Shown one piece after another: positions 1-5,689 of a stretch of DNA of 6,868 nucleotides. Positions within the stretch are counted from its first letter, which is position 1, and each line of letters begins with the position of its first letter. The stretch spans positions 1-6,868 of the forward strand of contig JAJAZO010000441.1 in the NCBI GenBank assembly GCA_026785745.1, given 5' to 3'. A model generated the notes under the pieces. It was not told where the DNA came from and did no database searches. It saw nothing but the letters and a program-made list of their open reading frames with translations. The translations under genes and the position numbers were made by a program. The stretch comes from Chitinophagaceae bacterium. Lineage in GTDB: Bacteria > Bacteroidota > Bacteroidia > Chitinophagales > Chitinophagaceae.

Positions 1-1
1 G

Positions 2-826
2 AATGATAATTCGCCGGAGTTACAAACTGTTGTTCATCGTTTAAGCCGTTGTGTTACCATACTAAGAGTGCTGGTGCACCAGATAGATATTATGGAAACG
101 ATGACACCGATGGATTTTTTAGATTTCAGAGATATGCTTCGTCCTGCATCAGGTTTTCAAAGCTGGCAGTTCAAAGAGCTGGAAGCAAAGCTGGGATTGA
201 AATTTGAGCACCGCCACGGAAAAGAATATTATACGGCACAACTAAGACCAGAGCAAGTTGAAATAATAAAAAAGGCAGAAGGGAGTCAATCTTTATTGCA
301 ATTATTAAATAGCTGGTTAGAGAGAATGCCTTTCTTAAAAGAAGGAGCTGATCATTCTTTTTGGGATAATTATAAAAAAATTTACGGGGGCAGCCTGGCC
401 GATGCAGAAAAAAATAACCAGAGTGCCTTTGAAGAAATTTTTAGTGATGGTGGTGACACGGTTTTAAACCGTGACACCACCATCACCCGTTCTTTATCTC
501 CCGCAGCCTGTCGTGCAGCGTTATTTATTATGCTGTACCGTGGTTATCCTTTATTGCAATTGCCATTTCAGTTATTAAATTGTTTACTGGAGATAGATGA
601 ACAACTCAGTAGTTGGCGTTATCGCCATATGAATATGGTACACCGGATGATAGGAACAAGAATTGGTACTGGTGGAAGCACCGGAAAAGATTATCTGAAA
701 GCGGCGGCAGAAAAGCATTATATCTTCAGGGAGATAGCACAACTAAACAGTTTTCTGATTGAAAGAAGAAAATTACCATCACTTCCTGCTGAAATTGAAA
801 AGCAACTCGGATTTGGATTGCTTTAA
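2..826 (+). CDS. kynA: Tryptophan 2,3-dioxygenase, 3' part (5' end outside window)
   Basis: Heme enzyme that opens the indole ring of L-tryptophan with O2 to give N-formylkynurenine, the first step of the kynurenine pathway; cytoplasmic. The frame is open from the window edge. The codons before the GTG at 68 (reading ELQTVVHRLSR) already match the family, so that GTG is not the start and roughly 40-60 N-terminal residues, including the distal-pocket His, are missing. In the 274-residue fragment, ETMTPMDFLDFRD with Arg43 fits the substrate-carboxylate Arg and is followed by PASGFQS. WRYRH gives the proximal heme ligand His209 (codon 626-628), and GTGGSTG has Thr223 (codon 668-670) exactly 14 residues later, as in human TDO (H328/T342). 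Residues 148-162 are encoded by a long palindrome, see that entry. No other kynurenine-pathway gene is visible. The identification is firm; kynA is the usual bacterial symbol. Confidence 0.95.
   Translation, partial: NDNSPELQTVVHRLSRCVTILRVLVHQIDIMETMTPMDFLDFRDMLRPASGFQSWQFKELEAKLGLKFEHRHGKEYYTAQLRPEQVEIIKKAEGSQSLLQLLNSWLERMPFLKEGADHSFWDNYKKIYGGSLADAEKNNQSAFEEIFSDGGDTVLNRDTTITRSLSPAACRAALFIMLYRGYPLLQLPFQLLNCLLEIDEQLSSWRYRHMNMVHRMIGTRIGTGGSTGKDYLKAAAEKHYIFREIAQLNSFLIERRKLPSLPAEIEKQLGFGLL
444..486. repeat. 43-nt near-perfect palindrome inside the dioxygenase gene
   Basis: The arms at 444-463 and 467-486 are reverse complements over 20 positions with one mismatch (A456/A474) and a 3-nt centre. 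The inner core reads CACGGTT-TTA-AACCGTG and the outer arm is GTGATGGTGGTG. It is translated in frame as SDGGDTVLNRDTTIT. By family comparison from memory, this lies in the variable loop between the N-terminal half and the helix that precedes the PFQLL segment. A 20-bp arm this perfect is not expected from ordinary codon choice. It may be an inserted palindromic repeat; that origin is inference. Confidence 0.85.
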
Positions 827-850
827 AAATAAAAAAATATTCTGAGAGAT

Positions 851-884
851 AAAAAGACCGCATTGCTGCGGCCTTTTTCTTTTT
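851..884. terminator. Intrinsic terminator between convergent genes, probably bidirectional
   Basis: A hairpin is formed by CCGCA (858-862) and TGCGG (867-871) around a TTGC loop. It extends past one A/C mismatch by AAAAAG (851-856) pairing with CTTTTT (873-878), and a T-rich run continues to 884. The A-run on the left becomes a U-run when read on the - strand, so the same hairpin can end both the dioxygenase transcript and the outer-membrane gene transcript (stop at 907). Confidence 0.85.
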
Positions 885-906
885 GCTGATAAAGGAAGGA
901 TATATA

Positions 907-1374
907 TTAGAAGGTGTACCGGATACCTAAGCCGCCCCAACTGCCTACAAAACCACGGTTATCACCAAACTCAAACGAAGGCTGCCAATCTAATGACATA
1001 TTAAGAGGAGCTTTCTTGAATTTATAATCCAAGCCCAGAACACCGTCAACACCAATAAATGCACCATCTCCATATTTTGTATTGTAAACCCCTATATGAG
1101 CACCTGGGCCAATATACCATTGCAGGCCACTGGCATCGCTTATTGGCATATGAATTTCATACAACCCGGTAATTCTTGTTCCCTGGTTCCAGAAATAGCC
1201 TATAAACTCCAGGGCATTTTTATTACTTACAAAATGTTTGAACGAAATACCTCCTCCATCCCAAACTTTTACTCCCAAGGCGGTTTTGTATGTGGAGCCG
1301 CTGGAACTTTTACTCTGGGCTTGTGAAAATAATATGGCTAACATGGCAAGTACAGTTAGAAAACCTTTTTTCAT
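907..1374 (-). CDS. Small secreted protein, probable outer-membrane beta-barrel
   Basis: A 155-residue protein of unknown specific function. It begins with a clear signal peptide (MKKGFLTVLAMLAILFSQAQ, cleavage likely near residue 19-20). The rest is rich in alternating aromatic/hydrophobic and glycine residues, with repeated short strand-like stretches, and the chain ends in GGLGIRYTF with a C-terminal Phe, typical of outer-membrane barrels. The mature length of about 135 residues would suit an eight-stranded barrel. No catalytic motif is recognised. The ATG at 1374 follows an A-rich stretch with no Shine-Dalgarno sequence, as is common in Bacteroidota. It lies 81 bp downstream of the permease gene on the same strand but has its own candidate promoter. 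The barrel assignment is inferred from composition and the C-terminus; the substrate or role is unknown. Confidence 0.75.
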   Translation of the reverse strand: MKKGFLTVLAMLAILFSQAQSKSSSGSTYKTALGVKVWDGGGISFKHFVSNKNALEFIGYFWNQGTRITGLYEIHMPISDASGLQWYIGPGAHIGVYNTKYGDGAFIGVDGVLGLDYKFKKAPLNMSLDWQPSFEFGDNRGFVGSWGGLGIRYTF

Positions 1375-1401
1375 AAATAATTTTTTTGAATGAATTTGTT
1401 A

Positions 1402-1431
1402 CAAATCCACACTTGCTATTTTTGTGCCAAA
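1402..1431 (-). promoter_or_regulatory. Candidate promoter for the outer-membrane protein gene
   Basis: Read on the - strand: a TTTG -33 element (1431-1428), an 18-nt spacer and TGGATTTG (1409-1402), one base off the Bacteroidota -7 consensus TAnnTTTG. The predicted start near 1396 would leave a leader of about 20 nt before the ATG. The spacer is slightly short of the usual 19-21 nt, so this is a moderate call. Confidence 0.35.
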
Positions 1432-1455
1432 AATATCTGTGATGTAGAAAAGAAA

Positions 1456-2664
1456 TTACGGGGAATTTTTGCCCCTGATTTTCAGTAAAAAATAGATGCA
1501 AACAATTACTGAAACGACCGAAGTGGTGATGAATGTGCTGGTGCTGCCAAAATTTGTCCATAATGCCCCGGCAATAATGCTGGCCAGTAAGGTGCCCACA
1601 CTTTCACAACTGGTATAAAAACCAATAGCAGTAGCGGTATTTTCTTTATGGGCTAAATTAGAAATCCATGCTTTAATGACTCCTTCTGTTGCAGCAGCAT
1701 AAATACCATAAACAGAAAAAAGAATAAATATTACCGCTATGGATGGGTTAAAAGCAAACCCTCCATAAACAAGGGTGAATAATGCAAAACCGAGCAGTAT
1801 AATTTTTTTATAACCAAGCCTGTCAGCTAAAGCCCCCATAGGATATGAGGAAGCAGCATATACAAGATTGTAAAATATATAAGCTGCAATGGTAATGGTA
1901 TCAGCGTTCAGGGTGGTTCCTGCTATGGTTATAGTATCGTTACCAATTGTTTCCCTTGTAATGAGTAATAAAAAAATATCAGAACTATTGAATAAAGCAA
2001 AAATTAATAATCCGGTAACAACTTTTCTGAATTCAGGGGTTGCCACTTTCCAGTAATTGAAATAAGAAAAGAAATTTCCTTTACCTAATGTTGATACAGG
2101 TTGTTTCTTTTCTTTCAGCAAAAAAATAAAAAGGATGGAAAGGATGCCGGGTATAAAAGCGATATAAAAAAGTGTTTTGTATTCACCGGGATAAAAAAAT
2201 AAAAACAATAATGCCAATACCGGTCCAATAGCTGCACCAATAGTATCCATGCTGCGATGAAATCCAAATACTCTTGCTTTAGTTTCTTTTGTTGCTTCTT
2301 GCGAAAGCAATGCATCTCTAGCAGCAGTGCGGACACCTTTGCCAAGCCGATCAACTGTTCTTACAAAAAATATCCAGAGCGGATAAGTAAAGGTTGCCAT
2401 CAATGGTTTTGAAACAGCACTTAATAAATAACCCAGCTTTACAAATGGTAAACGAACACCTTTCTCATCACTTAACTTTCCAAAGTAACCTTTGCTGATG
2501 CCTGCTGTAAAATTTACCACACCTTCTAAAACACCAATCCAGAAAACAGTAAAACCAATTTCTTTTAAATAAATCGGCATAACCGGATATAGCATTTCAC
2601 TTGCAATGTCAGCAAGCAAACTGACAACCGATAAAATCAAAACTGTTCTTGTAATGATTCGCAT
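1456..2664 (-). CDS. Major facilitator superfamily permease
   Basis: Inner-membrane secondary transporter, 402 residues from the chosen start, with about twelve hydrophobic segments. The MFS motif A appears between TM2 and TM3 as GKLSDEKG (residues 62-69) and again in the second half as GALADRLGYKK (277-287). The stretch DRLGKGVRTAARDALL (105-120) marks a bacterial MFS subgroup whose substrate is not known to me; drug or metabolite efflux is only a guess. An upstream ATG at 2772 would add 36 residues, but that extension is encoded by two palindromic repeats and has no family resemblance. MRIITRTVLILSVVSLLADIASEML (starting at 2664) begins directly with TM1, so I chose it. It is divergent from mreB. 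The loop near residues 243-260 contains a duplicated DTITIA. Confidence 0.9.
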   Translation of the reverse strand: MRIITRTVLILSVVSLLADIASEMLYPVMPIYLKEIGFTVFWIGVLEGVVNFTAGISKGYFGKLSDEKGVRLPFVKLGYLLSAVSKPLMATFTYPLWIFFVRTVDRLGKGVRTAARDALLSQEATKETKARVFGFHRSMDTIGAAIGPVLALLFLFFYPGEYKTLFYIAFIPGILSILFIFLLKEKKQPVSTLGKGNFFSYFNYWKVATPEFRKVVTGLLIFALFNSSDIFLLLITRETIGNDTITIAGTTLNADTITIAAYIFYNLVYAASSYPMGALADRLGYKKIILLGFALFTLVYGGFAFNPSIAVIFILFSVYGIYAAATEGVIKAWISNLAHKENTATAIGFYTSCESVGTLLASIIAGALWTNFGSTSTFITTSVVSVIVCIYFLLKIRGKNSP

Positions 2665-2696
2665 AGATTGAAGATAGAAGAAAAAAATTACGGCAC

Positions 2697-2731
2697 GCAG
2701 CTCTGCAAAATATTTTGTTTTGCAGAGCTGC
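2697..2731. repeat. Perfect inverted repeat, 14-bp arms
   Basis: GCAGCTCTGCAAAA (2697-2710) and its exact reverse complement (2718-2731) flank the 7-nt loop TATTTTG. It lies in the divergent region, ending 33 bp upstream of the chosen permease start, so it would fall in the permease leader or promoter. There is no T-run on either side adjoining the stem, so it is not a standard terminator. Confidence 0.85.
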
Positions 2732-2733
2732 AA

Positions 2734-2750
2734 TGTCGCCTCAGGCGACA
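2734..2750. repeat. Perfect short palindrome TGTCGCC-TCA-GGCGACA
   Basis: Arms of 7 bp around a 3-nt centre, placed 2 bp from the 14-bp-arm repeat so that the two form a tandem hairpin block. The size and GC-rich arms resemble REP-like dispersed palindromes; whether it is multicopy cannot be seen from this window. Confidence 0.75.
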
Positions 2751-2899
2751 AAATGAAAGAACGAAAGGGCAAGTTTGTTCAGCAATAAGACTACTGTATT
2801 TACTGGAAATTTCTGAAGATTACTACCGCAAAATTTCTTTTAACCACAATTTCTCAAAACCAGCAACTCAAAAAAAAACCACGTCTGGCAAGGTTTTGC

Positions 2900-2931
2900 T
2901 TTGATAATTCAAATTATTTCCACCACCTTTG
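2900..2931 (+). promoter_or_regulatory. Candidate promoter for mreB
   Basis: TTTG (2900-2903), a 20-nt spacer and CACCTTTG (2924-2931), one base off the Bacteroidota -7 consensus TAnnTTTG and with ideal spacing. Transcription would begin near 2938, leaving a leader of roughly 20 nt before the mreB ATG at 2957. Confidence 0.45.
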
Positions 2932-2956
2932 CCCTCAATAAATCCAAGAATAATTA

Positions 2957-3982
2957 ATGGGACTTTTTAACTGGTTTACACAAGAAATTGCCATCGACCT
3001 GGGTACTGCCAATACCCTCATAATACATAACGACGAAGTAGTGGTGAACGAACCGAGTATCATTGCCCTTAACCGCAATAATCCCAAAGAAGTGCTGGCG
3101 GTGGGCAAAAAGGCCTTGATGATGCATGAGAAAACCCACGAAAGTATCCGCACGGTTCGTCCGCTGAAAGACGGTGTGATAGCGGATTTCAACGCTGCCG
3201 AGCTCATGATAAGGGAGCTGATTAAATTGGTTTACCCCAAGAAGAAATTGTTTCCCCCAAGCTGGCGGATGATGATATGTATTCCTTCTTCCATCACAGA
3301 AGTAGAGAAAAGAGCCGTTCGGGACAGCGCTGAACAGGCCGGAGCCAAAGAAGTTTACCTGATTCATGAACCAATGGCAGCTGCGCTGGGTATTGGTATT
3401 GATGTGGAAGAGCCGGTGGGCAATATGATTATTGATATTGGGGGAGGTACTACAGGTATTTCGGTGATAGCATTAGCTGGTATAGTTTGTGACCAATCTA
3501 TCCGTATTGCAGGAGATGAATTTACTGCTGATATTATGGAAGCCCTTCGTCGCTACCACAGTTTGCTGATTGGTGAAAGAACTGCTGAACAAATTAAAAT
3601 CCAGGTGGGTGCTGCAATGAAAGAAATTGACAACCCACCAGATGATTACCCGGTAAATGGCCGTGACCTGGTGACAGGTATTCCCAAGCAAGTAATGGTT
3701 AGCTACCAGGAAGTAGCCGAAGCATTGGATAAAAGCATTTTCAAAATTGAAGAAGCCATACTTAAAGCTTTGGAACAAACTCCGCCGGAACTGGCTGCAG
3801 ATATTTATCGTCGTGGTCTGTATATAACCGGTGGTGGTGCATTATTGCGGGGTCTTGATAAAAGATTAAATAATAAGATCAAACTGCCGGTGCATATAGC
3901 AGACGACCCGCTGAAGAGTGTGGTGAGGGGAACCGGTATTGCCCTGAAACATTATGACAGGTATCCGTTTGTGATGAGATAA
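2957..3982 (+). CDS. mreB: Rod shape-determining actin homologue MreB
   Basis: Bacterial actin that forms ATP-dependent filaments on the inner face of the cytoplasmic membrane and directs the elongation (Rod) machinery. It has 341 residues, the usual length. Visible motifs are phosphate-1 DLGTANT (14-20), the HEPMAAA segment with the predicted catalytic Glu138, phosphate-2 DIGGGTTG (160-167), and the adenosine-binding TGGGALLRGLD (291-301). The N-terminal MGLFNWF is suited to an amphipathic membrane anchor. The ATG at 2957 is supported because this anchor and the first strand follow at once. It is the first gene of the cluster and is separated from mreC by 126 bp with repeats and a candidate promoter. 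It may therefore be expressed at a different level from the membrane partners, as filament stoichiometry would suggest. Confidence 0.97.
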   Translation: MGLFNWFTQEIAIDLGTANTLIIHNDEVVVNEPSIIALNRNNPKEVLAVGKKALMMHEKTHESIRTVRPLKDGVIADFNAAELMIRELIKLVYPKKKLFPPSWRMMICIPSSITEVEKRAVRDSAEQAGAKEVYLIHEPMAAALGIGIDVEEPVGNMIIDIGGGTTGISVIALAGIVCDQSIRIAGDEFTADIMEALRRYHSLLIGERTAEQIKIQVGAAMKEIDNPPDDYPVNGRDLVTGIPKQVMVSYQEVAEALDKSIFKIEEAILKALEQTPPELAADIYRRGLYITGGGALLRGLDKRLNNKIKLPVHIADDPLKSVVRGTGIALKHYDRYPFVMR

Positions 3983-4024
3983 GGTCTCCTCAAACCCCTC
4001 CGAAGAAGGGGCTTAAGAAGTCCC
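3983..4024. repeat. Imperfect inverted repeat directly after the mreB stop codon
   Basis: The core CCCCT (3995-3999) pairs with AGGGG (4007-4011). Inside it, C4000/G4005 closes a CGAA loop with one bulged A; on the - strand this reads C-TTCG-G, the very stable UUCG tetraloop. Flanks (GGTCTCC on the left, GAAGTCC on the right) add interrupted pairing. From memory, near-identical sequences with an AAACCCCTCCGAAG-like core recur between genes in many Bacteroidota genomes. No T-run follows, so a standard terminator is unlikely; an mRNA 3'-end stabiliser is possible. Confidence 0.6.
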
Positions 4025-4048
4025 AGACAAACATAATTTCTTTTGTTA

Positions 4049-4078
4049 TTGAAAAAATCCAAACAATAATGATTTTTG
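4049..4078 (+). promoter_or_regulatory. Candidate internal promoter for mreC
   Basis: TTG (4049-4051), a 19-nt spacer and GATTTTTG (4071-4078), one base off TAnnTTTG. The predicted start near 4085 coincides with the first base of the TCCGCCA palindrome, which would then be the 5' end of the mreC message. Confidence 0.35.
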
Positions 4079-4084
4079 CAAAGC

Positions 4085-4100
4085 TCCGCCAGTTGGCGGA
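4085..4100. repeat. Perfect short palindrome TCCGCCA-GT-TGGCGGA
   Basis: Arms of 7 bp with a 2-nt centre, located 8 bp before the chosen mreC ATG. In RNA the loop would open to at least four bases, leaving a 6-bp GC-rich stem close to the ribosome-binding region. It could modulate mreC translation or mark a dispersed repeat. Confidence 0.75.
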
Positions 4101-4108
4101 TTTGGGGT

Positions 4109-4987
4109 ATGCGTAATATATTTCTCTTCATTCGCCGTTACAGAACCTTCTTCACTTTCCTCACATTACAGGTGGTGGCTTTGTGGTTTTTGTTCAGTTA
4201 CAACAACTTTCACAGGGCTAAGTTTTTAGGTATTGCCAATGAAATGACAGGCCGCATCAATACACAGTATAATAAGGTAGAAGATTATTTTACGCTGAAA
4301 GCGGAAAATCAAAGACTGCATCGCTTTAATGATTCGTTGCTAAACCTGATGCCCCGCAACTTTATGCAGCGGGATACCAGTATGAAGATGACTCAGGATT
4401 CGGTTTCTTATGATACACCGGGAAATTATCGTCGTTATTTATCCCGACCTGCTACAGTGGTTTACAATACAATCAATGAACAAAAAAATTATATTCAGAT
4501 AAACAGGGGCGCCAGCCAGGGCATAAAAGATAATATGGCTGTTGTTGGCTCCGATGGAAGTGCTGTAGGTGTAGTAGTGAACGTAAGTGCCAACTTTAGC
4601 CAGGTAATGAGCCTGCTGCATGTGCAAAATTCTGTAAGTGCTTCGTTGAAAAAAACCGGAGAGTTTGGCACCGCTGAATGGGACGGTAAAGATCCCCGGT
4701 ATATAACATTAAAGAGAATTCCTAAAACTGAAGAAGTTAAAAAAGGTGACACAGTACTTACAAGTCCTGTATCATTTAATTTTCCTCCCGGCTATATGGT
4801 GGGCACTGTTTCAGATATCAAACTCGATAATACTACCGGAATGTACCTATTGAAAATTAAAACAGCTGCCAATTTTTATAACCTGCAACAGGTGCATGTT
4901 ATTGAAAACATTGAATATGAAGAACAGCGTAAGCTAAATGCAGAAACTAAAAAGAAAATCGAACAAGTAAAAAAAACTCCCCGGTGA
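4109..4987 (+). CDS. mreC: Rod shape-determining protein MreC
   Basis: Bitopic inner-membrane protein whose periplasmic domain activates PBP2 and links it to MreB. It has 292 residues from the chosen ATG: a basic cytoplasmic start (FIRRYR), one membrane helix (about 13-30), a helical/coiled-coil region (about 45-75), then the beta-rich MreC domain. Recognisable family segments are INRGASQGIKDNMAVV (from N132) and GDTVLTSP (213-220) followed by FPPGYMVG (225-232). A longer reading from TTG at 4076 would add 11 residues (MQSSASWRIWG) encoded by the palindrome; these precede the natural basic/TM start, so I reject them. The C-terminus is a charged lysine-rich tail. The stop overlaps the mreD start by 4 nt. 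Confidence 0.93.
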   Translation: MRNIFLFIRRYRTFFTFLTLQVVALWFLFSYNNFHRAKFLGIANEMTGRINTQYNKVEDYFTLKAENQRLHRFNDSLLNLMPRNFMQRDTSMKMTQDSVSYDTPGNYRRYLSRPATVVYNTINEQKNYIQINRGASQGIKDNMAVVGSDGSAVGVVVNVSANFSQVMSLLHVQNSVSASLKKTGEFGTAEWDGKDPRYITLKRIPKTEEVKKGDTVLTSPVSFNFPPGYMVGTVSDIKLDNTTGMYLLKIKTAANFYNLQQVHVIENIEYEEQRKLNAETKKKIEQVKKTPR

Positions 4988-5517
4988 GTGACTTTCTGAG
5001 AAATATCCTTCGGCTGGTAGTTTTTATACTGTTACAGGTATATGTGCTGAATAAGATTCCGCACCTGCACCGGTTCATTACTCCTTATATTTATTTCCTG
5101 TTCATTCTGTGGTTACCATTCTCAGTTTCCCGGATGTGGCTGCTGGTTATCGGGTTCTTTGCTGGTCTTATCCTCGATTATTTTATGATGACACCCGGTC
5201 TGCATGCAGCGGCTTGTTTACTGATTGCCTACGTAAGACCCTTTATCATCAATATTCTTACGCCAAAAGACGCTTCTGAGTTTAACTACAGGGAACCTTC
5301 GCCCAAAGCCATGCAATGGACACCTTATGCGGTATATGTTTTCATTCTGACTTTACTGCATCATGGCTACATGATTTTTCTGGAGTGGCTGGACGGCGGA
5401 AGATTTCTTGATTTTTTGATCCAGGTTGTTGCCACTACCGGCATCAGTATGTTGCTCATCTTCACTGCTGAATTATTGTTTCCAAGAAAACTAAAATTCC
5501 GGACAAACACTGCGTAA
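4984..5517 (+). CDS. mreD: Rod shape-determining protein MreD
   Basis: Polytopic inner-membrane partner of MreC in the elongasome. It has 177 residues with about five or six hydrophobic helices (roughly 8-24, 33-46, 50-67, 72-90, 115-133 and 143-165). The segment GFFAGLILDYFMMTPGLHAA is the most family-like part (G..GL..D....pG). The start is GTG at 4984, overlapping the mreC TGA in a GTGA arrangement that implies translational coupling. No in-frame ATG lies before the first helix, which supports GTG. A 172-bp gap follows before mrdA. The assignment rests on position, length and hydropathy more than on strong motifs, because MreD diverges quickly. Confidence 0.9.
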   Translation: MSDFLRNILRLVVFILLQVYVLNKIPHLHRFITPYIYFLFILWLPFSVSRMWLLVIGFFAGLILDYFMMTPGLHAAACLLIAYVRPFIINILTPKDASEFNYREPSPKAMQWTPYAVYVFILTLLHHGYMIFLEWLDGGRFLDFLIQVVATTGISMLLIFTAELLFPRKLKFRTNTA

Positions 5518-5579
5518 TAAATTATATCCGGATGCGATTACCAGTAGAAAAATTTCTTAAAAAGAATTTTATTAACAAA

Positions 5580-5587
5580 TAGATTTG
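5580..5587 (+). promoter_or_regulatory. Perfect -7 box, candidate promoter for mrdA
   Basis: TAGATTTG matches the Bacteroidota -7 consensus TAnnTTTG exactly. The upstream partner is poor: the best is TTTC at 5553-5556 with a 23-nt spacer. Transcription would begin near 5594, giving a leader of about 96 nt that contains the TCCCGATA palindrome before the mrdA ATG. Confidence 0.35.
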
Positions 5588-5643
5588 GAAACCGCATTTC
5601 GTAATTCGTACATTGCATAATTGTAATTAATTCTTCACTTCGT

Positions 5644-5661
5644 TCCCGATAACTATCGGGA
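5644..5661. repeat. Perfect palindrome TCCCGATA-AC-TATCGGGA
   Basis: Arms of 8 bp with a 2-nt centre in the mreD/mrdA gap, ending 28 bp before the mrdA start. No T-run follows, so it is not a terminator. It shares the central AACT and the TCC/GGA ends with the palindrome before mreC read on the other strand. From memory, very similar palindromes recur between genes in Bacteroidota genomes. Confidence 0.8.
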
Positions 5662-5689
5662 TGATACCTCGTATTCCTTAGCTCGTTTT

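Noticed and set aside
68..826. GTG at 68 as the start of a complete 252-residue protein
   Set aside because: The frame remains open to the window edge, and the preceding codons match the tryptophan dioxygenase family, so the gene is cut by the window and does not begin here.
1460..1475. Hairpin GGGG/CCCC at the end of the permease gene as a terminator (- strand)
   Set aside because: The stem is short with a bulge, overlaps the last codons, and the following T-rich run is interrupted and several bases away. Too weak to call.
2668..2904. Possible 78-codon gene on the + strand between the permease and mreB
   Set aside because: It starts at TTG, runs straight through both palindromes, has no recognisable domain and ends within the mreB promoter region. 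It looks like chance open frame.
2954..3367. Open frames on the - strand opposite the start of mreB
   Set aside because: They are fully covered by conserved MreB coding sequence on the + strand and have no recognisable features of their own.
4076..4108. TTG at 4076 as the mreC start
   Set aside because: The extra residues are encoded by the TCCGCCA palindrome and overlap the candidate promoter. ATG at 4109 gives the normal basic N-terminus plus membrane helix.
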